A DNA stretch of 64,000 bases from Anastrepha obliqua (taxonomy: Eukaryota; Arthropoda; Insecta; Diptera; Tephritidae): assembly GCF_027943255.1 (NCBI RefSeq), contig NC_072893.1:38834001-38898000 (forward strand), read 5' to 3'. A program made the translations under genes and the position numbers. Positions 10,333 through 22,530 of the stretch are shown in pieces. The notes beneath the pieces were generated by a model that made no database searches, had not been told where the DNA came from, and saw only the letters and a program-made list of their open reading frames with translations. Within the stretch, counting starts at the first letter, position 1. Each line of letters begins with the position of its first letter.

Positions 10333-13300
10333 CAGTCACTCCCAGCATATGGGATACAGATACTTTCTTTTTGTAAAGTGTTCTATATTTCATAATATTT
10401 TGCGAAAATGGAAAAGCCGAGTATGCGGACATTTTATTTATTTTGCTTTATTTTATTCCGCATTCTTAAAATCGAAAAAGTTTCCACTCATATCGTAAAA
10501 CAAAAAGGATAATTCCCGTCGATGCTTAAATGATGCAGTTAAAAGTATCGCTAGTTTCAACAAACGAAAGTGTGTGTTTAGTATGCGAGAGTTTGTTGAA
10601 TGAGTTTGACTTAAAGCAAAATTAAATTTTATGTACACTAGTTTTCTTAACCATGAGACCGCGCACTTCAATAGAAAAGCGTGAGCTGGAGGTTTTGTAG
10701 AACTCAAAAAAGGGGGGTGGTGTCTTTTCGCCCCTACTTTGGCTAGTTTCTGTAGACGAAATTCTGATAATGCTAAATAAGGGTGGCGTTTAGGTAGTAG
10801 CATATGCCAATGACTTGGTCCTGACGGTATCGAGACCGATTCCCTCAGTCATGGCTGAGATTTTGGAAAGGTCGCTGGCTGTACTCAGTCGCTGAGCTGC
10901 CACTTGCGATCCCTGGTGCTATTTACTAGAAAATATAAACCTCCACCCTTTCGACTTCCCAAACTAAACAACCACGTTCTCCCGCTCTCACCGGAAGTTA
11001 GGTATCGTGGAGTGCTGCTTGACTCCAAACTCCATTGCAAGCTACACATTGAAAATCGCGTAAAGATGGTCAGTATAGCCTTCTACTTCTGCAAATCTAT
11101 GTTCGGAAAAAAATGGGGACTCAAGCCACAGGTCGTGTTGTGGATGTACAACGCAGAGGTTCTGCCAATTTTAACGTATGGATGACTGGTTTGGTGGAAA
11201 GCTCTTCGGAAGGGCTATAATATCACTAAACTAGGGAAGATGCAAAGGACTGCATGCATTGGCATCACCGGAGCATGTGAAACTTGCCACAGTGCTGCCC
11301 TGAATGTCGTTTTGCACTTACTTCCCATCGACTTTTTCGTTATTTCAATCCCAGCTCAAAGTGCATTTAGGTTAAAGGAGGTTGGCCTCTGTAGGCAATC
11401 TCTCAAGGCGTGTGGCAACATTTTCGGACAGTTAACACCGTATTTCTCCGAATCTCGAACACATCTCTCTATCCGCAAACTAGAGTTTGAGGGTCGTGCT
11501 AGGGCAATCTCTCCACATAAGCAAGATTGGATCGAGGGGAAAATCTGCACCGAAGCTTGCGCATCTGTCTTCACTGATGGTTCCAAGATGGAATCGGGAG
11601 TCAGAGCAGGGGCTTTCTCTAAATCAGCCAATTTATCTATCTCCTTTAAACTGCCAAACACTGCTGGTGTTTTTAAAGCAGAACTCTTTGCGATCCTGCA
11701 GGCATGCAAAATGCTTAGAGAACGCGGGAGCGAGGGAGATATTAACATTTTTTCCGATAGTCTAGCCGCGATTAAGGCTCTGACGACGCCATGGTACAGA
11801 ACGAAATTAGTAAGCCCCTGTAAGAAGGAGATCAAAGCTTTTGGGTGTGCAGGTAACATTTCTCTGATCTGGGTTCCAGGACATAGGAACATAGAGGGAA
11901 ATAAAATTGCTAATGAGCGCGACAGGAAGGCAACTGAATTGGTCTCAGAGACCTCCTACTCGATCTTCGGCATCCCCTTAACAGTTGTTAAGGGGGAACT
12001 GCGCAAATTATTTCTCAGGAAAGCGCAGAAAAGATGGAGCTCCATTCCTTCATGTGCCATTTCGAAAATCCTTTGGCCCCAATACGATAAACGAAAGACT
12101 CAGAAAGTTATTTGCACTCCTCGCAATTCAATCGCCAATCTCGTAGCTGTGTTTACCGGTCACTGGACGATCGGCACACACGCGGAAAAGCTAGGGTTAC
12201 CATTTAACCCCCATTGCAGAAGCTGTGGAGACCTTTCGGAGAAAGAAACTGTAGATCATTTTCTCTGTAAATCTCCTGCATTATATCAACAGCTCTGGTT
12301 GGCTGCCTGTTGAAGGTCTCATAATGGTATCAAAACGGCGCTTTAGTGCTACTTAAGGAGTACCAGACCGGGACTGCAACCATTTCATAGACCTACCGAA
12401 GAGACGACAGGCCTCAAATAAAACTCTCACAGAGAAAGAGCGTCAGTGGCTAGTGCGCCAAGTGAAGAAAAACCCAGCAATAAGCGCTCAAAAATTAACT
12501 GAAATGGTCAAAAAGAGTTTTGATAAAATTTCATTTCTATTCAGAAACTGTACAGAAAGAGTACTAAGGAAAATAAAATTTAAATGGCGAATAGCCCGTA
12601 ATAAACATTTCGTAAGTGGTAGGAATAGAGGTAAGAGATTGCAGTACGCACACGCACGCAGAGGAGGTAAAAATAAAATTATTTGGACCAGAAGGCAGAT
12701 ATTTTCTATGGCGTGAGGCCAATACGGATCACCGACCCCAAATTTTGCGAGCCACTATTAAAGACAGCGGTGGCAACGTGGCGGTGGTTTGTTCAGATAT
12801 ATCATCAAATGGAGCTGGAAATTTGACCCTTATCGAAAAAAACATGAACAAATATGTTTATTTAAAATTTCTGCAAGAAAATTTGGTTTAAGGCGTTAGA
12901 AATTTACAAATTGAAGATGACTCTCGCTTCTATCAAAATAACGACCCGAAGCACAAGTCACAAGTAATGAAAACTTGGTTAATACGAGTATATAAATGTC
13001 GGATTTGATTGTCATCAAAAATTTGTGATTAGTTTCGAAGTCAAATTTAAGAAAATGTGACATTCATAACAATTCTGATCTTAAAAAGTTGATACTTGAA
13101 GAGTGGAACCAAATTAGTCCAGAACACACAAAAGAGTTGATTCACTCCGCGATAATAAAGCATACCCAACAAAGACCTAAATACCTTAAAGTTTAAAAAA
13201 TCAGAAAGAATTAGTTGATCTTTTTAAATTTCATCATTTAAGCTGCGGCGTGAGTTCTCCGTATGTTCTTGTTCTTTTTTTTTTTGCATTACAACGAAAT

Positions 13301-13458
13301 GTGTCAACACTTTTTTTGTATTTTATGTTGCCATATAAAATAAAACAAAATCAATAAAATATCTGCATTCGTTACTTTTCCATTTTCGCAAAATATTATG
13401 AAATCTAGCACACTTTACAAAAAAATCGTATGTGTATCAAGAAAGGTGTGCGTGACTG
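10333..13458 (+). mobile_element. Tc1-like element with long inverted repeats, interrupted by a LINE
   Basis: TA target sites at 10331-10332 and 13459-13460 enclose inverted repeats that start CAGTCAC and stay similar for about 130 bp; the block TTTCATAATATTTTGCGAAA lies at about 10387-10407 and, inverted, at 13385-13405. A transposase start is visible at 10651 (MRPRTSIEKREL). After the nested LINE the reading resumes at about 12400: TLTEKERQWLVRQVKKNPAISAQKL (helix-turn-helix), IARNKHFVSG, SSNGAGNLTLIEKNMNKYVYL, a QNNDPKHKSQ version of the second catalytic motif (Asp kept) near 12935, and DLKKLILEEWNQISPEHTKELI near the end. Stops and frameshifts are frequent and the third catalytic motif is not clear, so it is a dead copy. 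Confidence 0.85.
10708..12375 (+). pseudogene. RNase H-bearing LINE nested in the Tc1-like element
   Basis: It starts inside the reverse transcriptase (GGVFSPLLWLV, then AYANDLVLTVS, where the catalytic YADD has become YAND). It continues through the thumb (LLFTRKYKPPPFRLPKLNN; RYRGVLLDSKLH; FGKKWGLKPQVVLWMY) and RNase H: TDGSKMESGV, FKAELFAILQA, FSDSLAAIKAL and WVPGHRNIEGNKIAN, giving the D-E-D set and the final His. It ends with a CRSCGDLSEKETVDHFLC zinc-knuckle-like motif at about 12215-12280. The 3' UTR (GGTATCAAAACGG at 12327) matches that of the LINE at 62247-62925. Stops at 10795 and 11182 and the YAND change make it inactive. Its exact ends in the Tc1 element are approximate. Confidence 0.8.
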
Positions 13459-13973
13459 TATGTATGTTTATGAATGAAATGAAACTTCGTGCCACATTTG
13501 GCTCGTGTGCGTAAGTACTTTTACATAATATTTGTACTCTTGTCAGTGGTGAGTTTGTTTGCGCGGAGCTTAGCCATCCTAAGTGAACGAAATTCTGAAA
13601 AATAACTACAGCTTTATTTGCCTAAAATCTATAATGCACATGTAAATAAGATAATACCCTTGTAGATAAATACATTTTACGTATGTATGTGTTCAATGTG
13701 TAACAATGTGGCAACTTGCGCAGCAGCTGACAGTCCTAACTGCTCTCCCTTTATTGGGGTGTCATTAGCATTTCTGCTTTGCTTACAAACGAGCTCTGCC
13801 CAGCCTAAACTGATTTGATTGATAAGTAAATAAAGGACGTTAAATAAAAAAATCATATTTTATTAAAAATTTACTTATATGGTGAAGGTCTTCCTTACAC
13901 TATGAAACTAGCGCAAGCAAAGTTTAAAAGAGACGAGTGTGTTCAAGAAGTTTTGTGGTTTGGTAAGAAAGGA
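13459..13973. other. non-coding, nothing recognised
   Basis: AT-rich sequence without a recognised feature. Confidence 0.35.
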
Positions 13974-15590
13974 CGTTAGGCTAGATTAGGTTTGGCAGCC
14001 GCATCGCACATAGAGACAGCGATGCCACTTAGACCACGAAATGGGTCCGTTGTAAGCCGCGGACGCTGGGCTACATTTCCCTCTCCATATTAAACCATCC
14101 TCAGCTTTTGACAAAGCGTAAAAGGTTGTAGATACCTAAAGTGTATAGATTATTTGTATTCTTTAAGAAGAAGGATCTTAAAAATCGGTTCCTGCTTCTG
14201 GTTAGAGCTGGGCATGTGCAAAAAAGGTGTTGAATTATTTCCAACTCCTCCTCATTTCTGCAGCTACGACGGAAATCACGCGTGTAAACGCCTAATTTCT
14301 TTCCTATGAGACAATGCCCTGTGAGGGCCCCTACTAAGGTCCTGATTTGAAGTCTACTCAGTTTTAAAATATTCTTAGACAGCGTTAATGTAGCCTTGGC
14401 CATGTTTGCCCAGCAATTTCGCAAGTGTTAACGCCAATTCATCTTTGATTTGCAGAACTGATTAATGCGTCCTTAGTGAGAAGCTTACAAGTTGGGAGAG
14501 GTATCTCCATAAAATTACTTATGTCTGACATTCAGGTACTTTCTCTTGCAAGTTGGTCTGCCCTAAAGTAAGTTCGCTGGTATATCTCCGTGGCTTGGAA
14601 CCCAACATAAGCTTATACGATATTGTTTGGCCATCTCATTTAGAGATCGGCGACAACGTAAGACACTCCTTGATGTTGTTTGGAATGCATCCAGGGCTCG
14701 TAGGGCAGCTTCGCTGTCTGATAGAATGCAGACATTTGTTGGTGATATTTTGTTTATCTTTAACCATTTTAAGGCTTCATGAATAGCGTTTATTTCCGCT
14801 TGAAACACGCTACAGTGATCCGGTAATTTAAAGGATTCAGTAATAGAAAGTTCTTAGCAAAATAACCCTGATCCTACACCGATGTCCATTTTAGAACCGT
14901 CCGTGTAGTCCTTAACGGGTGTGTTGAGTGTTGGATCTTTTTCGAACCATTCCAGTCTAGAAGGGATTTTCATTAGGAAATTCCTTTCGATGCAAAGAAT
15001 GGGAGGGTGATAATAACAGTCACTCGGTATGTCCGTGTAGGAGTCTATGATGGTCGAATGTCCATGTGTGACAGTCCTCCATTGTGAGCTCGCTTTGAGC
15101 CTTAAAGCGGAGCAGGCCGCTGAGTATTTGCAGAAGGTATCTAGGGGTGGCAGATGTAGCATGATGTCCATAGCCATGGATGGCGTGGTTTTCATGACGC
15201 CACATATTGCTAATTCCGCTGATCTCTGCACCCTATTCAATAAAATAGAATAGGTTTCTTTCTGCATAGCACACCACAAGAGAAGATTTCCGTATGGAAG
15301 AGTGGGTCTGACGACAGCAATGTGAAGCCAATGAGCAACCTTAATTTCCCAGGTCTTACCTAAAGCTCTCTTAGAGGCATAAAAAGCTAGGTTCGCTTTC
15401 CTGACACCTTCTAAGATGTTTGACTTCCAAGCCAGTTTCCTATCTATGTTTAGTCCCAAGTACTTGGTTTCTTCCGAAATCGCAAGAGCTCCCCCTTTGA
15501 TCATAATTGTACTTAGCGGAGGGATTTTGTGTTTCCTAGTGAACAATATGAGTTGTGTGTTGTCTGGGTTAGAACGGATTTGCTGCTAGC
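13974..15590 (-). pseudogene. RNase H-bearing LINE, 5' truncated
   Basis: Reading leftward from 15590: a reverse-transcriptase C-terminal region (LILFTRKHKIPPLS, KYLGLNIDRKLAWKSNI, LGKTWEIKVAHWLHIAVVRPTLPYG), RNase H (DYTDGSKMDIGVGSGLFC; VFQAEINAIHEALKWL; LSDSEAALRAL; LCWVPSHGDIPANLLAD), then ALTGHCLIGKKLG and a C-terminal Cys/His motif (CRNEEELEIIQHLFC). The 3' end near 13974 reads as CCTAATCTAGCCTAAC, a decayed CCTAA-type tail. One stop follows GLFC and at least one frameshift separates RNase H from the last domain. A T-tract at 15595-15612 marks the truncated 5' side. Confidence 0.8.
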
Positions 15591-15659
15591 CCATTTTTTT
15601 TTTTTTTTTTGTTATGTTGATATTCTCTTTATATGAACGTATGTGAAGTTTCATTTCAA

Positions 15660-15785
15660 TCTATTTGTCGTTCGGAGTCGGCTTGAAACTGTAGGTCCCT
15701 CCATTTGTGGAACAACATCAAGACGCACACCAAAAATAGGAGGAGGAGCTGGGCCAAACACCCAGAAAGGGTGTATACATATATA
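15660..15785 (+). repeat. SINE 3'-domain fragment
   Basis: Nearly identical to 39415-39525 of the complete SINE, including the segments CGGAGTCGGCTTGAAACTG and AACAACATCAAGACGCACACC. The tRNA-like head is missing. Confidence 0.8.
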
Positions 15786-15788
15786 TGT

Positions 15789-15942
15789 CATTTTTGCTAT
15801 GCTCTGTTATGTTATGTTAAATCATGTATTGTAATGTTTTACTATGTTTTGTTTTGTTATATTATTTCATGTTTTGCTCTGTTTTGTTATGCCATATTAA
15901 GTGATGTTATGTAATATTTTATTAGGTTATGTTAGGTCATGT
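15789..15942. repeat. TTATG/TTTTG-rich degenerate minisatellite, left arm
   Basis: Short degenerate units built on TTATG and TTTTG follow each other without coding sequence. The same kind of array resumes at 16847-16992, showing that an insertion separates two arms of one array. Confidence 0.75.
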
Positions 15943-16846
15943 CAAGAGGCGCGATTAGCGTTATCGCGAGCAAACTACCAGCTGACATTCAGGCAAAAGA
16001 ATTGAGCCGTCCCTATGCCTGGCGACGTGCTAAACCGTCATTGAAAGAAAAATCTGAAGAGAGACTGCATTCGATAAAAGATTGACAAAGTAGTGACCAG
16101 AAAACGCGGAGACGTTGACTACTATCTCACTCAAATGCTGAGTGGTCGCGGTTGTTTTTTGAAGTGCCTCCATCGGTTTAATCTTGAGGGCACCGCGTTC
16201 TGTCCAAACTGCAACAACGCGATGGAAAGTGCGGAACAAGTATTCTCCTACTGCAATCGCTGCAGAGAGGAGCGCCTGATGCTTAAAGTACTTCTGGGTG
16301 GACAGCTGTCTCCGGAAAACCTAATCACCAAATAATCGCGTCAAATGCTTGCAGGAATGTAGCATAAAATTTCTCAACAAGGATAGTGCTATACCTTCAA
16401 CGCACAGAGGGGCAACGTAACATGCTGCGAAGAAACCAGCACCTTTCGACCGACTGCTTACGAACTCACCACAAATCACTGATGCGTGGGGCTAGTGCTC
16501 ACGGCGCTATCATACCACGACATGTCGGTAATACTTAGGACATCTTTTCCTATGTTTCATTTGCTGCAGAACTATCTACTTATGAAGACATTGTAGCCAA
16601 TGGATACTATTGATAGCATAGAACCTCCACACGCCCATGCGAGAGGAACCTGTACGCAGGTACCTGTTGTGCTAATAATCATAAACGCGGAACCACCTTG
16701 ATGAAATGTTACCACCGTCCCAGGGTGGAACTCAATCGATAAGGAGGATTATTATAACTAGTGGGGGCATGACCCACATATCACTGGTCCGACGGCATCT
16801 TTGATGGTGTGTTAGGTATTTTGATTTTAAACTCCTTGATAAAAAA
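15943..16846 (+). mobile_element. R1-like LINE 3' fragment inserted in the minisatellite
   Basis: AGGTCATGT occurs on both sides (15934-15942 and 16847-16855) and the insert ends in an A run, as expected for target-primed insertion. It encodes the C-terminal region of an R1-type LINE protein: the DYYLTQMLSGRGCFLKCLHRF stretch followed by FCPNCNNAMESAEQVFSYCN, a CCHC-like motif (16093-16335). A stop at about 16083 breaks the upstream reading. The rest, to 16846, is 3' UTR. The clade name is from the motif style only. Confidence 0.75.
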
Positions 16847-16992
16847 AGGTCATGTTATGTTACGTTTTGCTATGCTTTGTTATGTGAAGTCATGTTATAT
16901 AATGTTTTGATATGCTTTGTTATGCTTTGTTATGATATGCTTATGTGATTTTAAGTCATGTTATGATGTCATGTTATATCACGTTGTGCAGT
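16847..16992. repeat. TTATG/TTTTG-rich degenerate minisatellite, right arm
   Basis: Continuation of the array at 15789-15942; the units GTCATGTTATG and GCTTTGTTATG recur several times. Confidence 0.75.
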
Positions 16993-17159
16993 TTGCGTTA
17001 TGAGCCCTATATTTATAAACAGGACTAGGCTTAGATAGCTACTGAAAAATGCATCGGCTCACATATGCCTGCTTTTGAACTCTTCCTGATAGCATAAGAA
17101 TCTTTACTTTGCTTACACAAGGCTGTGCAGTCAATGACCAAAGTTCTTGCTTAATTTGA

Positions 17160-19085
17160 AATCCTATACGCAAAATATGCTGCCGCAGAAAGAAAGGATG
17201 CCTCCTATAGAGTCACGCTGCGATCAGGCGCAACGCGAGCCACGCGACATCGCTACAGAGAGCTAAGAAAGGAAGAGAGACGTTTTATCCGAAAGAAGAA
17301 ACGAGAGGCCGAAATACGTGAGTACAAGGAGCTCGATATGCTGGCCAATAGGAACAGCGCCCGAAAATGCTACCAGAAAGTTCGGCGACTTACAGAAGGT
17401 TTTAAGACCGGGGCGTTGTCCTGTTATAACAAAGACGGCGATCTGGTGACTGACGTACAGAGCAATCTTAAATTATGGAGGGAACACTTCTCGAACCTAT
17501 TAAATAGTGACAGCTGTGCACGTCACAGAGAATTTGAAGATCCCAATACCGCAATCGTCGACGACGGAATTGACGGGCCGCTACCCGACCGTGACGAGGT
17601 GAGAATAGCGATGACGCGTCAAAAGAACAACAAAGCCGCGGGAGCTGACGGACTGCCGGCTGAGCTATTCAAACATGGCGGCGAGGAGCTGGTAAGGTGC
17701 ATGCATCAGCTTCTATGCAAAATAGAGTCGGAGGAAAGTATACTTGCCGATTGGAATTTCAGTGTGCTCTGCCCAATCCATTAGAAGGGTAATCCTGCAA
17801 TCTGTGCCAGTTACCACGGGATTAGTCTTCTAAATATCGCCTATAAGGTTCTAGCGAGCGTTGGACCTTATCAGTGTGGTTTTAGACCTGGAGAGTCTAC
17901 CATCGATCAAATATTCACAATACGAAAAATCTTGGAAAAGACCCATGAAAGGGGAATCGACACACGCCATTTTTCATCGATTTCAAAGCTGCATTCGACA
18001 GTACGGAAAGGAGTTATCTGTGTGCCGCGATGTGTTAATTTGGTATCCCCACAAAACTAATACGGCTATGCACGATGACGTTGCTCAACACCAGCAGCGC
18101 CGTCAGAATTGAGAAGGACCGCTCCGAGCCGTTTGATACCAAACGAGGTTTCAGACAGGGTGACTCGCTGTCGTGCGACTTCCTTAAACTGATTTTCGAA
18201 AAGATCGAGCGAGCCGCAGAACTTCATCGCTAAGGCACAAATTTCTATAAGAGCGTACAATTGTTGGCGTATGCCGACGATATTGACATCATCGACCTTA
18301 GCAACCGCGCTGTTACTTCTGCCTTCTCCAAACTGGATAAAGAAGCAAAGAGGATCTGATAGTGAACGAGGACAAAACGAAGTACCTCCTGTCTTCAAAC
18401 AAACAGTCGGCGCACTCGCGTATCGGCACCCACATGATTGTTGGCAGTTATGATTTCGGGGTTGTAAGAGACTTCGTTTATCCAGGAGCCACGGATAATA
18501 ATGTCACCCTGGAAATCCAACTTTGAATCTCTCTTCCCGCAAGTGCTACTTTGGACTAGGTATGCAAATGAGTAGTAAAGTCCTCTCGACAAACAAAACT
18601 TACACTCTACAAGACTATCATCATGCCCGTCCTAACGTATGGCGCAGAAGCTTGGACGATGACAACATCCGATGAAGCGACGCTTGGAGTGTTTAAGAGA
18701 AAGATTCTGCGTAAGATTTTTAGATCTTTGCACGTTGGCAACGGCGAATATCGCAGGCGATGGAACGATGAGCTGTATGAGTTTTACGACGACATAGACA
18801 TAGCGCAGCGAAGAAAGATACAGTGGCTACGTTGGCTGAATCATATGGTCCGAATAGATACAAACGCCTCGGCTCTGAAAGTATTCGATTTAGTACTAGC
18901 TGGTGGTAGCAGGGGAAGAGGAAGGTCTCCCCTGCGCTGGAAAGATTAGGTGGAGAAGGACTTGGTTTCACTTAGTGTGTCCAACTGGCGCCGGTTAGCG
19001 CCAGAAAGAAACGACTGGCAGGTTTTGTTAAACTCGAGAAAAATCGCGTAAGCAGTTATCGCGACAATTAAGAAGAAGAAGAAAG
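17160..19085 (+). pseudogene. RTE-like LINE, broken
   Basis: The region upstream of the reverse transcriptase is seen at 17200-17560 (RKKKREAEIREYKELDMLANRN). It is followed by the palm start (MTRQKNNKAAGADGLPAELFKHGGEELV), the NYRGIS-like YHGISLLNIAYKVL, YQCGFRPGESTIDQIFTIRKILEKTHE, the RGFRQGDSLSCDF box, LLAYADDIDII (an intact YADD catalytic box at about 18268-18290), the thumb and LTYGAEAWTMTTSDEATLGVFKRKILRKIF, and the end ...RNDWQVLLNSRKIA. The 3' tail is a short AAG repeat at 19068-19083. The order and wording are those of RTE-clade elements common in insects. At least four frame changes make it inactive. Other copies lie at 32730-33690 and 36893-37735. Confidence 0.85.
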
Positions 19086-20399
19086 TAGCGGTGCCACAAT
19101 AGATGACGCCTCAATATTCTCCCCATCGTGTGAAGTTGTGAAGACCCACAGAACGTCTTAAGTTTGATGTGTAATTTTTCTTCTTTCAAAATTTGATCAA
19201 TTACTTTAATAAAGTAATTTTAACTGGTATTATTTACCAAACTGAAGACAAACTTTCAAATTAAAATTATAAAAATTAAATCAACCGTATTTATAATTCA
19301 ATACAACGAAAATGATTTTGGAGCTTTTTCGCCCCACAATTTTAACAATTGCATTTTCTATCGAGTGCACGCCATGGCGTATAAGTGATATTTTTATTTT
19401 ATTAGCACAAGCAAAATGATGATTGATTTTTCTCATGAAATTGGCACTTACAGCGAACAATTTCACTTTGTGGTCAAAGTTACAAGTGGCAAAATTTTTA
19501 AGTGCACACGCAGTAGTTAGTTAAAGTGGACAGTTACACATATGAGTGTATTCAATATTCCACAAAGCCGCCGCTCGTGAAAGTCAAAAGAGCAACAAAA
19601 AAATGAACAAAATATCTATGTCAAAACGTAAAAATTTAAGCAATAAATTGAAGCAGGAAAGTAGCGAATCATGTACAAAAGTGCTTTTCAACATTCGCTT
19701 CACAGTTAGCTATTCATTATGATTGCTCTTATTTGCTGCCATCAGCGCCACTGCTACCAAATTGGCGGGGACTTAGGGCATTTCTATTGAATGGGAAGCG
19801 TTCAACTGGCAGCATACAATTGTATTGCTACTGATTGCCGCCAGCTGACTACAACGCTTTAGTAACAAATCAATTTTCCACACTGTTTCACATACACAAA
19901 CAATCCGCACTGGAGGAAACTAACGTTTATGTGTATGCGTACATGTACATATGTATACGGGTGTGCGACTATTGTATTTATTTATATAAATTACAATGCA
20001 TAAATGTCTATATATACTCGTACATATGTCTGTTTATATATCTACGCGTGTGAAACTGTGCTGGCAGCCCAAAGGATGGAGCTCATTAAATATGGTTTTG
20101 GATTTGGTACAATGGCCGCTTTGTCGCATTGACTGTTCATTTACAAGGCATCTAAAGGAGAAGGTGTGTCGAAATTATGAGAGCGCTTGTATTGTGTATG
20201 TCACGCACTGAAAAGAGAAACTACCCGGCTAACATTCTATGTGGCTCATGGAGTGGTATTTGACGGAAGGTGTCACACTAGTGCGAGGGTGCCTTGAATT
20301 GTACCAGTTGAAAATATATCTAGAGAAAAGTTAGTGATGTACTTCTTCTTCTCTCTCTTCTTCTTCTGTTACAACTATAAATGTTTCAAACCTTATACC
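19086..20399. other. non-coding, nothing recognised
   Basis: AT-rich with TATG/TACA-rich patches around 19930-20045; no domain in the small ORFs. Confidence 0.35.
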
Positions 20400-21745
20400 T
20401 TAATAGGTGCATACAAACTTTATTGGGACGAACTCTTCCTATTACGAGGGGTGCCTTTTATATGTCGGGATTAGAGAACAAAAACAAATTTTAATCATCG
20501 AAAATCACTTTATTGTTTTTCAAAATATTCTCCATGAAGATCTGTACTTTTGCCACTCTGAATGAGGTATCTCCAAAACATGCATTCTGAATGCCGCAAC
20601 CGCTTCTTCAGGTGTCGAAAAACGTTGACCTCTCAGTTTGTTTTTTTACGTACGGGAATAAAAAGAAGTCATTCGGTGCCAAGTCAGGACTATACGGCGG
20701 ATGACCCATTAATTCGATGTTTTGGGTGCTCAAAAATGCAGTTGTTTGAGCCGATGTGTGAGAGCTCACATTGTCCTGGTGAAGAGTGATACGTCTTTGG
20801 CGATTGGTTTTCCTAATTTCTTGGAAGACAACTGGCAAACAAATGGTTGTGTACCACTCAGAATTTACTGTTGTGCGTTGTTCTAGTGGTACGGTTGCGA
20901 CATGTCCAGTTTTTCCGAAAAAACCGGCGACCATTTGCTTGGAAGTGCTTCGTACGCGAACAACTTGTGTTGGATTTGGCTCATCTTGAAACACCCATAC
21001 AGTCGACTGCTGTTTACTTTCAGGCTCATACGCGTAAATCCATGATTCATCACCTGTCACGATGTCATAGGCGTGTTTCGAAGCCCCGCGATCGTATTTT
21101 TTGAGCATTACCTTCGACCAATCGACACGAGCCTTTTTTTGAGCGATTGACAAATTGTGTGGGATCCAACGCGAACAAATTTTTTTGACAGTCAAATGTT
21201 TATGCAATATTGAATGTATGCTGGTCCCACTAATGCCTAAGATTGTCTCAATCTCATCCATGCAATCTTGCTGAGTTAATCCACATCGAAAGTTGTAAAA
21301 AATAATCGCACGAAAATGTTTACGATTTAATTCCATTTTTGGACCGAGATGAATCTTTTAAGTTACTGTAAACAACACAAATAGCGCTGGTATTTCAAAA
21401 CGTTCTGAGAACGTAAAAGCCAAAAAATGTCAAACTTTGCGATACAGCTGTCAGTTGCCAGATTGCAACACGAGGGTTGCAAAATCCCGACATAGAAAAG
21501 CCACCCCTCGTATTTGTGGGTTACATCTTAATATTTTCTTACAAATGGAGGGCTCGAAAAACTTAGGCCGTCTCCAAACGGCAGAAGGATTTTTTATGAC
21601 AGAAATACACTGCGCGGCTTACCATTGCTTGCCGAGGAGTGACTGCTGTTCGTAAAACAATGTTTTCTATTATTTGGTGTCTCGTTCCCGCAGCTTTGAA
21701 CCCAGGCACCATCTAGCGATTATCACACAACAACCCATTCAGTTA
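20400..21745 (-). repeat. tRNA-derived SINE interrupted by a mariner
   Basis: The minus strand from 21745 to 21513 follows the SINE at 39224: a B-box-like GGTGCCTGGGTTCAAA (about 21706-21691), the CACTCCTCGGC-AGCAATGG block, GTGTATTTCTG and the CCCTCCATTTGT block. The 3' end of the same SINE continues on the other side of the mariner at 20444-20400 (AGGAAGAGTTCG-CCAA corresponding to AGGAGGAGCTCGGCCAA). The SINE is older than the mariner in it. Confidence 0.65.
20445..21510 (-). mobile_element. mariner (DD34D-type), deleted and frameshifted
   Basis: Inverted repeats CGAGGGGTGCC...TATGTCGGGATT (left) and its complement at 21483-21510 lie between TA sites (20443-20444, 21511-21512). The transposase reads leftward from 21336 (MELNRKHFRAIIFYNFRCGLTQQDCMDE). 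After residue 28 it jumps to SIHSILHKHLTVKKICSRWIPHNL, so roughly 60 residues of the DNA-binding region are missing compared with the family's usual length of about 350. All three catalytic motifs remain: VTGDESWIY, LHQDNVSSHTS and HPPYSPDLAPNDFF. The frame ends at 20608 and the expected C-terminal part (PEEAVAAFRMHVLEIPHSEW) follows in another frame. It is inactive. Confidence 0.9.
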
Positions 21746-22059
21746 AGCTGACTGCCAAAATGAAAATTAAATGAATATGAAAGTCGATGGAATCAATAAC
21801 CTGTCTCTTTTTGCCTATTACGATTATAGTAAATATTCACAGGTTGTCAATTGAAATTTCATACAGCAAAAAGCGATAGAGTCAATAAATATGGTTTCTG
21901 GCATACAGACGAATCTTCGGGACACAGGCAAATCTTTACGATGCTACCTGTGCAGTATCTACTATTTTTGGTACCTAAAGAAGATCTAATGCTTATTGGT
22001 TCATTCGTAAAGAAATTTGATGGAGCAATGGAGTAATCCAGAGTGCATTTAAATAAATT

Positions 22060-22530
22060 TGGCGGATATTTTCATTACCGTTGAGTTCAAGAACGAAATA
22101 GGTTCAGGGGCGGGATGGAACTTAAACAATAGTAATAAGTATCATTACGCTATGGGAGGAATGGCAACTATTTTCCAAAAGGAAATTTTTGCCATTCTGA
22201 GAGTAGCAATTGAGAGCAGATTTAGCGGGATACACGGATTGGAGTCTTTAGTGACAGTCAGACTGCACTGAAGGCACTAGAGAACGCTAAGAAAATCTCA
22301 AGGATTGTTTAAGGATGTAAGAAGAAGCTTACCTCTGTTGCAAAACGGAATAAACTTGTACCTATATAGGTTCCAGGGCATCACGGTGTACAAGTGAATG
22401 AAATTTCCGATCAATTGGCCAACTGTGGATCAGCGGTTACTCCACAGAGACCAGAGACAATAATCGGGATCAGTTCTACTTCTAATCATGAAGTGGATTA
22501 GCGGTTATGTTTGCAATTAAGGTAAAGAGC
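22060..22530 (+). pseudogene. LINE RNase H-domain fragment
   Basis: Readable pieces are EIGSGAGWNLN...YHYAMGGMATIFQKEIFAILRVAI (22080-22215), a divergent RNase H start keeping the Glu region, and VPGHHGVQVNEISDQLANCGSAVTPQRPE (22370-22460), the C-terminal RNase H motif. Frames differ between the pieces. It is a different LINE lineage from the 24911 copy. Confidence 0.65.

Noticed and set aside
11356..11892. 178-codon minus-strand ORF, and a similar one at 25091-25627
   Set aside because: They lie opposite the RNase H region of two related LINEs; the similarity is forced by the coding strand.
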